Assembly (NCBI GenBank): GCA_937952305.1
Contig: CALFZO010000151.1
Location: 1-58,051, forward strand
Direction: 5' to 3'
DNA: 58,051 nucleotides
Origin: an uncultured Anaerolineales bacterium
Lineage (GTDB): Bacteria; Chloroflexota; Anaerolineae; Anaerolineales; UBA6663
The stretch's first letter is position 1; each line of letters opens with the position of its first letter. Shown in pieces: positions 7,184 through 15,380 of this stretch. A program made the translations under genes and the position numbers. The notes under the pieces were generated by a model, which did no database searches, had not been told where the DNA came from, and worked only from the letters and a program-made list of their open reading frames with translations.

Positions 7184-8782
7184 CTACCCCGGTTCCACGA
7201 TCGGGATGCGCACTTGCACGGAAGTGCCGGCGCCCGGCGCCGCTTGAATGGTCAGGGACCCGCCCAGGAGCTCGACGCGCTCCTGCATCCCGATCAGTCC
7301 GAGATGCGGGCGGTCGTCGCGCTGAGCCACCGTGTCCGGGTCAAAACCGCGGCCGTTGTCGTCGAGGCGGAAGGCCACGCCCGTGGGGGTGTCCACGAGT
7401 TCCACCTCCACCCGCCAGGCGTGGGCGTGTTTGAGGATGTTGGCCAGCCCTTCCTGGGCGATGCGGTACAGGGCCGTCTCAATCTCAGTCGGGAGGCTGC
7501 GCTGAATGACCAGATGAGACGCCACGTCCAGGCCCGCCTTGCCCACCGTTTCGTTGACCAGGTGCTCCAGCGCGCGCGCCAGGCCGAATTCCTCGAGAGT
7601 CGCTGGCCGGAGCTGATAGGACAGATCCCGGACTTGCTCGATGCTGTCGGCGACCAGCGCCTGCAGCCGCGCCAGGTCGTTGAGAACGCGCGCGTCGGGC
7701 GCCTGCCTCTCCAGGGCTTTGAGGCGCACCAACAGGGTGGTCAGGGTTTGGCCGGCGCCATCGTGCAGCTCACGCGCCAGCCGCGACCGTTCAGCCTCTT
7801 GCGTGCGGACGAGTGACTCGAGCAAGGCCCGCCGGGCGGCCTCCTTCTCGACCAGCCGGGCCCGCAGCCAGGCGTTGCTGACGATCTCCGCCGCCTGCGC
7901 GCCGGTGGCGGTCAACAAGTCCAGATCAGCCGGGCTCGGGACATAGGTCGAGGGACAGCACAGGTTCACTATGCCCATCGCCTGGCCGCGCGCGGCCAGC
8001 GGGATGCTCAGGTGGGTGGCGGTCTCATCCCCCAGGGCCGGTTGCAGGCGCTGGCACGCGGCCCGCACCGTAGCATGATCCAAGCCCGCCCCCACCAGAT
8101 CCGCCTGACAGGCGCACACCGCGCCCTCAGGCTCCGGCGTCGCTAAATGCTTCAGACAGGCGGCGGGCAGGTTGCGGTGATGGGCGAGGTAGAACGCGCC
8201 GGTATCACTGTCTCTCAGGTAGATCCAGCCCCGCTCCAGGCCAAGCCGGTCAAAGCCCTGCAGAATGGCGTCCAGCACCTCGGGCAGGTCCTGTTCGCGG
8301 CCGGCCGCCATCGCGACCCGATTCATCACCTCGAGGCGCTGGTTGGCCTGGCCGAGGCTCTGCTGCGTCTCCACCAGGCGATCGATCATGGTGTTAACCG
8401 AGGCCGCCACCTGGCCGATATCGTCGTCCGTGTAGACCCGTGCCCGCGCATCGAGCCGCCCGCCGCTGACGGCTTCGGCCACCTGCCGGAGTTCCAGCAG
8501 CGGCTGAGTCAGCAGGAAGGTCAGCAGCATGGCAAAGACGATGCTGCCAGCCGCGGCCAGCAAGGTGACGAGCAGGACGCTGCGGCTGCCGTTGGTCATG
8601 GCCGCCTGGACCCGCTGATCCAACACAAAATAAGACAACCAATCCGAGAGGCCGGTGGTGATCCAGTAGTTGAGGGTCAGTCCCAGGATCAAGACCGGGA
8701 GCATGACGATGCCGATGATTTTGTGCTGCACCGGCACCGCCAGGATGGCGTCCATGAATTTGGCCACTGAGCTCGACCGCAT
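7184..8782 (-). CDS. NarX-like sensor histidine kinase (HAMP, GAF, HisKA_3)
   Basis: 532 aa. Two membrane helices (about 22-44 and 68-91) enclose only about 25 residues, so there is no sizeable periplasmic sensor. A HAMP linker follows, then a GAF domain (about 155-300), a HisKA_3 dimerisation helix with phospho-accepting His340 (LARELHDGAGQ), and an ATPase domain with NILKHAHA and LDDNGRGFDPD. The GAF domain is unusually Cys-rich (C209, C223, C225, C243, C275, C276). Sensing is therefore probably cytoplasmic through GAF, possibly of redox state or a bound cofactor; the ligand is unknown. Paired with the adjacent regulator and placed to control rdhA. Confidence 0.9.
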   Translation of the reverse strand: MRSSSVAKFMDAILAVPVQHKIIGIVMLPVLILGLTLNYWITTGLSDWLSYFVLDQRVQAAMTNGSRSVLLVTLLAAAGSIVFAMLLTFLLTQPLLELRQVAEAVSGGRLDARARVYTDDDIGQVAASVNTMIDRLVETQQSLGQANQRLEVMNRVAMAAGREQDLPEVLDAILQGFDRLGLERGWIYLRDSDTGAFYLAHHRNLPAACLKHLATPEPEGAVCACQADLVGAGLDHATVRAACQRLQPALGDETATHLSIPLAARGQAMGIVNLCCPSTYVPSPADLDLLTATGAQAAEIVSNAWLRARLVEKEAARRALLESLVRTQEAERSRLARELHDGAGQTLTTLLVRLKALERQAPDARVLNDLARLQALVADSIEQVRDLSYQLRPATLEEFGLARALEHLVNETVGKAGLDVASHLVIQRSLPTEIETALYRIAQEGLANILKHAHAWRVEVELVDTPTGVAFRLDDNGRGFDPDTVAQRDDRPHLGLIGMQERVELLGGSLTIQAAPGAGTSVQVRIPIVEPG

Positions 8783-9066
8783 ACGTGCTCCGCGAGGGGG
8801 ATGGCCCGCCGGCCCAGCGTTCAGCCAGGGGCTTCCTGCAGAATGCCCGCTTTTTAGGTCTGCCCAGCACTGATATTTCTCACCAAAATGGTAGCCGTTA
8901 GTCCTGTAACCGCGGTCCGCGCCCTGGCCGCCCGCTGGCCGGCCCGCTCGCCCAGGCCGAGTTCTTCGAGAGGCTGCGTTCGGCTGGGCGGCCGGACAAC
9001 GCTGGTGGGCTTGGCGGGCCTGACGCCAATCGCCGCTGCCCGCCGGCGCGCGTTTTCCCCGTTGTC
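8783..9066. other. Intergenic stretch upstream of the kinase gene
   Basis: It must hold the promoter of the kinase-regulator unit and the end of the DUF2236 gene. A locally A/T-rich patch (about 8850-8890) is the best promoter candidate, but I see no pair of hexamers good enough to name. No gene is seen. Confidence 0.4.
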
Positions 9067-10209
9067 TCAGCCGTTGGCTGAGTGAGCGGCCGGACGCTCG
9101 TCAAGGTGCCAGGCCTCGCGCAGCGAGGTCGGGATGGCAAAGGCCGCGCGCTCGTAGCCGGTGAGCGCAATTGCCTGGCGGGTGAGGAAGTTCACGCCGA
9201 GTTGATCCACGAGGTCGGCCAGCCGCCCGGCGCGGCGGTCGAAGCGGTCGAAGAAGCGGGCCAAACCCTGGCCTTCGCGCACCAGCCCGTCCCATGGGCC
9301 GCGCGGGATGGCCAGCCAGTCGGCCAGTTGGTCGCCGGCCAGAAAGCGCATCACCGCGGGCACCAGGCCGTCGAAGGCTTCGCCTGGCACCAGGTCGGCA
9401 TGCATTTCCAACAGCGCCTGGGTCATGCTCTCGCCCTCCGGCGATGGCCCCTGGGCGTGGCGCCGGATGGCGGCGGTCAGCTCGGCGGCCTCAGCCACGT
9501 TGGTTGGAATGTGCTCCGGCGCGCACCCGAGCATCTCACCGGCCACCCGCCAGAGGTAGAAGAAGTCCTCGCACTGCTCGTCGGTGAGCGCCACGTCCAG
9601 TTTGCGCAGGTTTTCCAGGACGACGTAGGACAGGCACATCAGCGTGCCGAGCATGTCTTCCTGGCAGATGGGCACGCCCAGCCCGGCTTCATCCCACTGG
9701 CCGGTGCGGCGCACCAGGTGGCGGATGGCCGAGTGCATCAGGCGCACCTTTTGCAGCGCCGGGATGGCCTGGCCCTGCTCCAGCAGGCCGCCCGGCGCCA
9801 TAACCAGCAGCAGGAACTGGGCCGTCTCGGCGACGCGGCGATAGGCGTTCTGGCCGAGGCGATAGGAGAGCGTCATCACCTTGACGCCTTTCCAGGCCGC
9901 GTAGCATTCCACAAACGAGGCCGTGGACAGGATCAACGACATCACCAGACCGTGCTCGACAAACACGGCCGCGCCGCGCTCCAGCCGGGCCGGGTCGGCC
10001 CAGGCCGGCAGGCGGTCGGTGGCGCGCAGCCAGGCCTCCAGATCGTCCGGGAGTTGTTCCGGGATGGTCTGGGCGTTGAGGATCAGGGCGTGCAGTATGC
10101 GGTTGACCTCGGGCAGTTCGCCGCGCTGCGCCAGGTTGGCGATGAGCTGGTCGGGCACGGGGTCGCCCACCGCGCGCAGGCTTTCCAGGAGTTCGTCGGA
10201 GTAACGCAT
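9067..10209 (-). CDS. DUF2236 / MpaB-Lcp-type oxygenase family protein
   Basis: 380 aa, all-helical. It has the signature of the oxygenase family that includes the mycophenolate enzyme MpaB and the latex-clearing protein Lcp: a His-rich haem-region helix (KVRLMHSAIRHLVRR), the following GVPICQEDMLGTLMC block, and an upstream YRRVAETAQFLL helix. Lcp-type members bind b-type haem and use O2. There is no signal peptide, so it should be cytoplasmic. It is transcribed divergently from the PucR gene across a 129-bp gap. The substrate cannot be read from the sequence. An O2-using enzyme would point to at least microaerobic life. Confidence 0.75.
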   Translation of the reverse strand: MRYSDELLESLRAVGDPVPDQLIANLAQRGELPEVNRILHALILNAQTIPEQLPDDLEAWLRATDRLPAWADPARLERGAAVFVEHGLVMSLILSTASFVECYAAWKGVKVMTLSYRLGQNAYRRVAETAQFLLLVMAPGGLLEQGQAIPALQKVRLMHSAIRHLVRRTGQWDEAGLGVPICQEDMLGTLMCLSYVVLENLRKLDVALTDEQCEDFFYLWRVAGEMLGCAPEHIPTNVAEAAELTAAIRRHAQGPSPEGESMTQALLEMHADLVPGEAFDGLVPAVMRFLAGDQLADWLAIPRGPWDGLVREGQGLARFFDRFDRRAGRLADLVDQLGVNFLTRQAIALTGYERAAFAIPTSLREAWHLDERPAAHSANG

Positions 10210-10237
10210 GGTCGTCTCGCTTTACCGGTATCGTCCG

Positions 10238-10266
10238 AGTATACCCGGCGTCTCCAGCCGGGCCAA
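10238..10266 (-). promoter_or_regulatory. Candidate promoter of the DUF2236 gene
   Basis: Minus-strand TTGGCC (10261-10266), 17-bp spacer, TATACT (10238-10243), about 30 bp before the start codon. Confidence 0.5.
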
Positions 10267-10295
10267 AAGCGGCCCAGCCGGGCGCGGAAACGTTA

Positions 10296-10301
10296 TATAA
10301 T
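10296..10301 (+). promoter_or_regulatory. -10 element of the PucR gene
   Basis: A perfect TATAAT in an otherwise GC-rich divergent gap, 37 bp before the ATG. No recognisable -35 at the usual distance, which suggests an activator-dependent promoter or autoregulation. Confidence 0.5.
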
Positions 10302-10338
10302 CACTCCAAGCCTCAGATTCACAAGTGACCTCATCTGC

Positions 10339-11934
10339 ATGTCGGCCGCTGATTCGCAAGTCTTACTCGCCGAGTTGATTCGCCTGACCTTTCCGCGCGG
10401 CACCGCGCTGCCCTCGCCTGCGGCGCGTGACCGCGAGGTCCGCTGGGTGGTAATGGCCGGCAGCGGCGTCGCGCCGCACGCGGGTGATTTCGTCCTGTGC
10501 GCGCACCGGCCGAGCCGCAAAGAGCTGAACGCCTGGGCCGAACGCGGCGTGGTCGGCGTCGCCGTCGCCGGCGACGGCGACGCCGCGGCCAAAGTCGACC
10601 TGCCGGTGGTGGCTCTGCCCGAGGAGGTCTCCCTGCGCGACGTCCAGCAGGCGGCGCTGGAGTTAATCGTCAACCGCCAATCCTATCTGGTGGGGCGCGG
10701 CGCCCAGATCTACCAGGCGCTGGCGCGTCTGTCACTGGAAGGCGCGGGCTTGCTGGGCTTGGCCCAGGCGATGGCCGAGCAGACCAGCCAGACAGTGCTG
10801 GTGCAGGATAAACGCCTGATCCCGCTGGCCGAGGCCGTCTCCCCGGCGCTGGCCCCGGTCTGGCCGGAGGTCTCGGAGACGCTGCGGTCCTGGAGCCATC
10901 TGCCGGAGAGCCTGCGTGACCGGCGCCAGGCCGCGGCCGGCGGCGGCTGGCGTGACCAATCGCTGCCCAACGGCCTGGTGCGCCTGATCTGTCCGATCGT
11001 GGCCAAGGGGATGGCGCGCGGCTACCTCTCCATCGTCGGCTACCAGGGTGAGCTGGATGCCCTGGATCAACTGGTGGTGGAGCACGGCGCTGCGGCCTGC
11101 GCGCTGGAGATGGCCAAGGCCAAGGCCGTCAGTGAGGCCGAGAAGCGCGCCCACGGCGACTTTGTGGACGCCGTTCTGACCGGCTCGGTGCCGCTGGACG
11201 AGTTGGTGCGCTGGGCTCAGCGCATCGGCTACGACGTGGAGCCCCCGCACGCGGCCCTGATCTGGCGCTGGGGCGGCAAGTCGGACACGCCCAGCCTGCG
11301 CCGGCTGGAGACCATCGTCAACCAGTCCGTGGCCAAAACCGGGGTGACGGCCCTGATCCGCCCGCGCGCGACCGAGATCGTGGTCTTCTGCAACGTAGCC
11401 GAGGTGGGCCGGCCCGAGGTGGCGCTGCGGCTGGCGGCCGCCATCCACCGGGCGGCCAGCGAGGAATACCCGCAGCAGCCGGCCTATGCCGGGATCGGCC
11501 GGCCGGCCGCTGAGCTGCTGGAGTGGAAGGACTCGTATCGCGAGGCCGCCCAATCGCTGACGATGGCCGCGCGCCTGAATGAGCGCGCGCCGCTGTTCTT
11601 CGGCGACCTCTCGGTCTACCGTCTGCTGTTCCAGCTGGAGGGCAACCCGGAGCTGGAGGCCTTCTGCCGCGAAGTGCTCGGTCCGCTGATGGATTACGTG
11701 GGCAGCGGTGATCTGCTAGAGACGCTGGAGGCCTTCTGTGACCGGCTCGGCAACTTGAGCCAGACCGCCGAGAAGCTCTTCATCCATCGCAATTCCCTGC
11801 TGTACCGCATGGAGCGCATTCAACAGCTCTCCGGCATCGACATGAACAACCCGGACACGCGCCTGGCCGTGCACCTGGCGCTGAAGATCCGGCGCATGCT
11901 GCGGCCCGCCGCCCCGCGCCGGGAGCGGACGTGA
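10339..11934 (+). CDS. PucR/CdaR-family transcriptional regulator
   Basis: 531 aa from the ATG at 10339. The frame stays open far upstream, but that part is antisense to the DUF2236 gene and lies before the TATAAT. An N-terminal sensory region is followed by the CdaR GGDEF-like domain (about 265-400) and a C-terminal PucR helix-turn-helix with the typical LSQTAEKLFIHRNSLLYRME. Family members respond to small metabolites (purines, sugar acids). It overlaps the next gene by four bases (GTGA), so it is translationally coupled to a dienelactone hydrolase-like enzyme, perhaps its target. Confidence 0.85.
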   Translation: MSAADSQVLLAELIRLTFPRGTALPSPAARDREVRWVVMAGSGVAPHAGDFVLCAHRPSRKELNAWAERGVVGVAVAGDGDAAAKVDLPVVALPEEVSLRDVQQAALELIVNRQSYLVGRGAQIYQALARLSLEGAGLLGLAQAMAEQTSQTVLVQDKRLIPLAEAVSPALAPVWPEVSETLRSWSHLPESLRDRRQAAAGGGWRDQSLPNGLVRLICPIVAKGMARGYLSIVGYQGELDALDQLVVEHGAAACALEMAKAKAVSEAEKRAHGDFVDAVLTGSVPLDELVRWAQRIGYDVEPPHAALIWRWGGKSDTPSLRRLETIVNQSVAKTGVTALIRPRATEIVVFCNVAEVGRPEVALRLAAAIHRAASEEYPQQPAYAGIGRPAAELLEWKDSYREAAQSLTMAARLNERAPLFFGDLSVYRLLFQLEGNPELEAFCREVLGPLMDYVGSGDLLETLEAFCDRLGNLSQTAEKLFIHRNSLLYRMERIQQLSGIDMNNPDTRLAVHLALKIRRMLRPAAPRRERT

Positions 11935-12623
11935 TTACGGCCGCGGTCGAGTTCCCCAGCGGCGCGGCCACCCTGGCCGCCTACCTGGCCCGCCCAGACG
12001 GCCCCGGCCCTTTTCCGGCGCTGGTGGTCATCCATGAAGCTTACGGCCTGAACGACGACATCCGCGGCATTGCCGAGCGGCTGGCCGGGGCGGGTTATGC
12101 CGCCCTGGCCGTGGACCTGTTCCACGGCCGCAATCGCGCCGTGTGCCTGGTCCGTTTCTTCGGGGGGATGATTCTCAACTCGCTCGACCACGGCGGCATT
12201 CGGGATGCGCGCGCCGCCCTGGACTACCTGGCCGCGCAGCCCTACGCGGAGGCCGACCGCCTCGGCGCGGTGGGTTTCTGCTTGGGCGGAAACTTCGCCA
12301 TCTGCCTGGCCTGCACCGACCAACGCCTGAAGGCCATCGCGCCTTTCTACGGCAACAATCCGCGCCCCTTGGAGGCAGTCCGGCGCCTGTGCCCGGTGGT
12401 GGGCTCCTATCCCGACCCAGACTTCTCCACCGCCGACGGCCGCCAGTTGGACGTCGAGCTGGACCGGTACGAGGTGGCGCACGACATCAAGGTCTATCCG
12501 GGCGCGACCCACTCGTTCTTCAACGGCCGGCCCGGCGCCGCCAACGCCGCTGCCGCCCAAGATGCCTGGGGCCGTCTGTTGGCCTTTTTCGGCCAGCACC
12601 TGCCGGCGAAAACCGCCGATTGA
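11931..12623 (+). CDS. Dienelactone hydrolase family protein
   Basis: 230 aa, GTG start overlapping the PucR stop. An alpha/beta-hydrolase of the carboxymethylenebutenolidase group: nucleophile Cys in GFCLGG, an Asp in SYPDPDFS and His in GATHSFFNGR complete the Cys-Asp-His triad. The length equals the family norm and there is no signal peptide. Known members open dienelactone rings in chlorocatechol breakdown, but many have other ester or lactone substrates, so the role in this organism is open. The end of this gene overlaps a candidate promoter for the aspartokinase leader. Confidence 0.85.
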   Translation: MITAAVEFPSGAATLAAYLARPDGPGPFPALVVIHEAYGLNDDIRGIAERLAGAGYAALAVDLFHGRNRAVCLVRFFGGMILNSLDHGGIRDARAALDYLAAQPYAEADRLGAVGFCLGGNFAICLACTDQRLKAIAPFYGNNPRPLEAVRRLCPVVGSYPDPDFSTADGRQLDVELDRYEVAHDIKVYPGATHSFFNGRPGAANAAAAQDAWGRLLAFFGQHLPAKTAD

Positions 12624-12649
12624 CAAGCGGCCGCGATCCGTGCTAACTT
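12620..12649 (+). promoter_or_regulatory. Candidate promoter of the aspartokinase leader
   Basis: Perfect TTGACA (12620-12625), then an extended -10 TGCTAACTT (12641-12649) with an 18-bp spacer. It overlaps the stop codon of the preceding gene. Transcription would begin near 12656. Confidence 0.45.
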
Positions 12650-12659
12650 GTCCCCCAAG

Positions 12660-12740
12660 ATGTTTGTGCTGATGGGCCTGACTACCACGCCGAGCATGCC
12701 GACTCCCCGCCGGGATGTCGCCGCTTTAGCGTGGAGATAA
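12660..12740 (+). CDS. Possible Thr/Met-rich leader peptide of aspartokinase
   Basis: A 26-codon frame, ATG 12660 to TAA 12738-12740. It begins MFVLMGLTTTPSMPTP, with three consecutive Thr codons (ACT ACC ACG), a fourth Thr, and three Met, the end products of the aspartate pathway. It ends 23 bp before a strong terminator hairpin that precedes aspartokinase. The start is only a few bases after the predicted transcript start and has no ribosome-binding site, so translation would be near-leaderless. Alternatively the frame is chance and the terminator simply ends the upstream unit. Confidence 0.3.
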   Translation: MFVLMGLTTTPSMPTPRRDVAALAWR

Positions 12741-12763
12741 GCGCCCCCATAGCGCCCAGACCC

Positions 12764-12793
12764 AACGCGGAGCGGAACGGCTCCGCGTTTTTT
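12764..12793 (+). terminator. Intrinsic terminator / possible attenuator before aspartokinase
   Basis: Stem AACGCGGAGC (12764-12773) / GCTCCGCGTT (12780-12789), 6-nt loop, then a run of six T. It is a textbook rho-independent terminator in the plus direction, 18 bp before the aspartokinase start. It ends either the PucR-hydrolase transcript or, with the upstream leader frame, an attenuated aspartokinase transcript. Confidence 0.8.
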
Positions 12794-12810
12794 GTTGTGT
12801 GAGGCCGCGC

Positions 12811-14208
12811 ATGTCCAAAACCCTCGTCATGAAATTCGGCGGCACCTCGGTCGGCAGCGCCGCCGCCATCCAGCAGTTGAGCGCCATCGTACGGGCCGCC
12901 CGATCCGACTGGCCGCGCCTGGCCGTGGTGGTCTCGGCCATGAGCGGCGTCACCGACGCCCTCCTGCATGCCGCGCACGCCGCCGAACGCGGCGAGGTCG
13001 GCCTGGCCACGGCCACGGCCGCGAAACTGCGCGACAAGCATCTGGCCGCTCTGCGGGAGCTGGCGCCGGGAGCAGAGGCCGTGGCCGAACAGGTGCAGAC
13101 ACGCCTGGCCGCCTTCACGGCGCTGTGCCAGGCCATGAGCGTGCTGGGCGAAGCCTCCCCGCGCGCGCTGGACGCCATCGGCGCTCTGGGCGAGCGCATG
13201 AGCGCGCCGCTGGTGGCGGCGGCCCTGACCCAGGCCGGCCTCCCGGCCGAGGCCGTCGACGCAGCCGAGGTCGTGGTGACCGATGGCGCGCACCAGGCCG
13301 CCACGCCGGACATGGACGCCACCCGGGCGCGGGCGGCCGCCGTCATCGCGCCCTTGCTGGCGCGCGGCGTGATCCCGGTGCTCACCGGCTACATCGGCGC
13401 GACGCGCGCCGGTGTCGTCACCACCCTGGGCCGCGGGGGCAGTGATTTCTCGGCCGCCATCTTCGGCGTGGCCCTGGACGCCCAGGAGGTCTGGATCTGG
13501 ACGGATGTGCCCGGCGTGATGACGGCCGACCCGCGTGTGGTGCCGCAGGCGCGCACGCTGCCCGAGCTGACCTTCCGCGAGATTTCGGAACTGGCCTTCT
13601 ACGGCGCCAAGGTGCTGCATCCCAAGACCATCCGCCCGGTGGTGGAGCGCGGCATCGGCCTGTGGGTGAAGAACACGTTTCAGCCGGAGCATCCGGGTAC
13701 GCGCATCGCGCCGGATAACGGCCACACCTTCGGCGCGGTCCGCGCCGTCACGGCCTTCCGCGGCCAGTGCATCCTCACCCTGGAGGGGCGCGGCATGCTG
13801 GGCATCCCCGGCATTGCGGCGCGCACCTTCGCGGCCGTGGCGCGCACCAGGACGAGTGTGTCCATGATCTCGCAGGCCTCGTCCGAGCAGAGCATCTGTT
13901 TCGTCGTGCCGCGCGCGGCGGCGGAGACGGTGGTGGGGGCGCTGGAGGACGAGTTCCGGCTGGAGCTGGCCCGCCACGACATCGACAGCATCGCAGCTTC
14001 GCACGAGTGCGCGGTGGTCACGGTGGTGGGGGCTGGGATGCGCCACACGCCCGGCATCGCCGGTCGGGTGTTCGGCGCGCTCGGCGCGGCCGGCGTCAAC
14101 GTCGTCGTCATCGCGCAGGGGTCGTCCGAGTGCAGCATCAGCCTGACGGTGGAGGCCGCCCAGGCGGATGCGGCCGTGCGGGCGATTCATGGGCTGATTG
14201 CGGAGTGA
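12811..14208 (+). CDS. lysC: Aspartokinase
   Basis: Phosphorylates aspartate, the first step to lysine, threonine and methionine. 465 aa from ATG 12811, preceded by GTGAGG; a GTG at 12799 is less likely. The N-terminal kinase domain carries MKFGGTSVG, GRGGSDFSA and the DVPGVMTADPR block; tandem C-terminal ACT domains (from about residue 320) with SMISQASSEQS provide allosteric sites. No homoserine dehydrogenase domain is fused. Asd follows 79 bp downstream on the same strand. Feedback by amino acids is expected from the ACT domains; transcriptional attenuation is possible from the leader. The symbol could equally be ask or thrA. Confidence 0.95.
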   Translation: MSKTLVMKFGGTSVGSAAAIQQLSAIVRAARSDWPRLAVVVSAMSGVTDALLHAAHAAERGEVGLATATAAKLRDKHLAALRELAPGAEAVAEQVQTRLAAFTALCQAMSVLGEASPRALDAIGALGERMSAPLVAAALTQAGLPAEAVDAAEVVVTDGAHQAATPDMDATRARAAAVIAPLLARGVIPVLTGYIGATRAGVVTTLGRGGSDFSAAIFGVALDAQEVWIWTDVPGVMTADPRVVPQARTLPELTFREISELAFYGAKVLHPKTIRPVVERGIGLWVKNTFQPEHPGTRIAPDNGHTFGAVRAVTAFRGQCILTLEGRGMLGIPGIAARTFAAVARTRTSVSMISQASSEQSICFVVPRAAAETVVGALEDEFRLELARHDIDSIAASHECAVVTVVGAGMRHTPGIAGRVFGALGAAGVNVVVIAQGSSECSISLTVEAAQADAAVRAIHGLIAE

Positions 14209-14287
14209 CCGTCGACCGCGGACGGACGACAGCGGCCGGGACCGGGGTGACGCCAGCCCATAGGGAAATCGCAATACGGAGAGGTTC

Positions 14288-15343
14288 ATGAAGAAAATCA
14301 AAGTCGCCGTTCTGGGGGCGACGGGCGCCGTCGGGCAGCGGTTTGTGCAGCTCCTGGACGGCCACCCCTGGTTTGAGGTGGCCGCGCTCACTGGCTCTGA
14401 TCGCACCGTCGGGCAGACGTATGGCGAAGGCGTGCGCTGGGTGCTGCCGGGGCCGATCCCGGCCTACGCCCGGGCCATGCGTGTGCTGCCGACCGAGCCG
14501 GGCTTCGAGGCCCAGCTGGCGTTTTCGGCGCTACCCAACGACATCGCGCGCGAGGCCGAGCCGGCGCTGGCCGCGGCCGGCTACGCCGTCTGCTCCAACG
14601 CCTCGGCGCACCGGATGTGGCCGGACGTGCCGCTGCTGATCCCGGAGGTCAACCCCGACCACACCGCGCTGATCGAGACGCAGCAGCGCGCGCGGGGCTG
14701 GCCCGGCTTCATCGTCACCAACCCCAATTGCACCATCACGGGCGTGACCATCGTCTTCCGCGCCCTGCAGGACGCCTTCGGGCTGCGGCGCGCGGTCCTG
14801 GTGTCGCTCCAGGCCCTGTCCGGCGCGGGCTATCCGGGCGTGGCCTCGCTCGACGCCGTGGACAACGTCGTCCCGTACATCGGCGGCGAAGAGGAGAAGG
14901 TGGAGACGGAGCCGGGCAAGCTGCTGGGCCGGCTGACCGACGGCGCGGTGACGCCGGCCGAGCTGCGCCTCTCGGCCCACACCAACCGCGTCGCGGTCAC
15001 CGACGGCCACCTGGTCTGCGCGTCGGTGGAGCTGGGGCAGGCGGCCGAGCCGGAGGCGGTGGCGGCCGTGCTGGCGGGCTTCCGGGCTCCGGCGCTGGTG
15101 GCCCAACTGCCGTCGGCGCCGGCCGCGGTCATTGAAGTGCGCCCCGAGGCGGACCGGCCGCAGCCGCGCCGCGACCGCGACGCCGGCCGCGGAATGACGA
15201 CCGTCGTCGGGCGGCTCCGGCCGGACCCGCTCTTCCACATTAAGTTCGTCGTGCTCTCGCACAACACCATCCGCGGCGCCGCGGGCGGGGCGCTGCTAAA
15301 CGGGGAGTTGTTGGCGGCGCAAGGCCGGCTAAAATCGGGATGA
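14288..15343 (+). CDS. asd: Aspartate-semialdehyde dehydrogenase, archaeal/fungal type
   Basis: Reduces aspartyl phosphate to the semialdehyde with NADPH. 351 aa, with the start after GGAGAGGTTC. The nucleotide-binding start is VAVLGATGAVGQRF, and the active-site Cys lies in the NPNCTITG block. GAGYPGVASLDAVDNV and HTNRVAVTDGH are those of the archaeal/yeast branch rather than the E. coli branch. It directly follows aspartokinase, so the first two steps of the aspartate pathway are together. Confidence 0.95.
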   Translation: MKKIKVAVLGATGAVGQRFVQLLDGHPWFEVAALTGSDRTVGQTYGEGVRWVLPGPIPAYARAMRVLPTEPGFEAQLAFSALPNDIAREAEPALAAAGYAVCSNASAHRMWPDVPLLIPEVNPDHTALIETQQRARGWPGFIVTNPNCTITGVTIVFRALQDAFGLRRAVLVSLQALSGAGYPGVASLDAVDNVVPYIGGEEEKVETEPGKLLGRLTDGAVTPAELRLSAHTNRVAVTDGHLVCASVELGQAAEPEAVAAVLAGFRAPALVAQLPSAPAAVIEVRPEADRPQPRRDRDAGRGMTTVVGRLRPDPLFHIKFVVLSHNTIRGAAGGALLNGELLAAQGRLKSG

Positions 15344-15380
15344 CGTCCGGCCGGCGAGCCGGACGCCGGGAGAGCCAGCC

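Noticed and set aside
9082..10338. Upstream extension of the PucR frame to about 950 codons
   Set aside because: The extension is antisense to the DUF2236 gene and lies upstream of the TATAAT element; the ATG at 10339 gives the normal PucR length.
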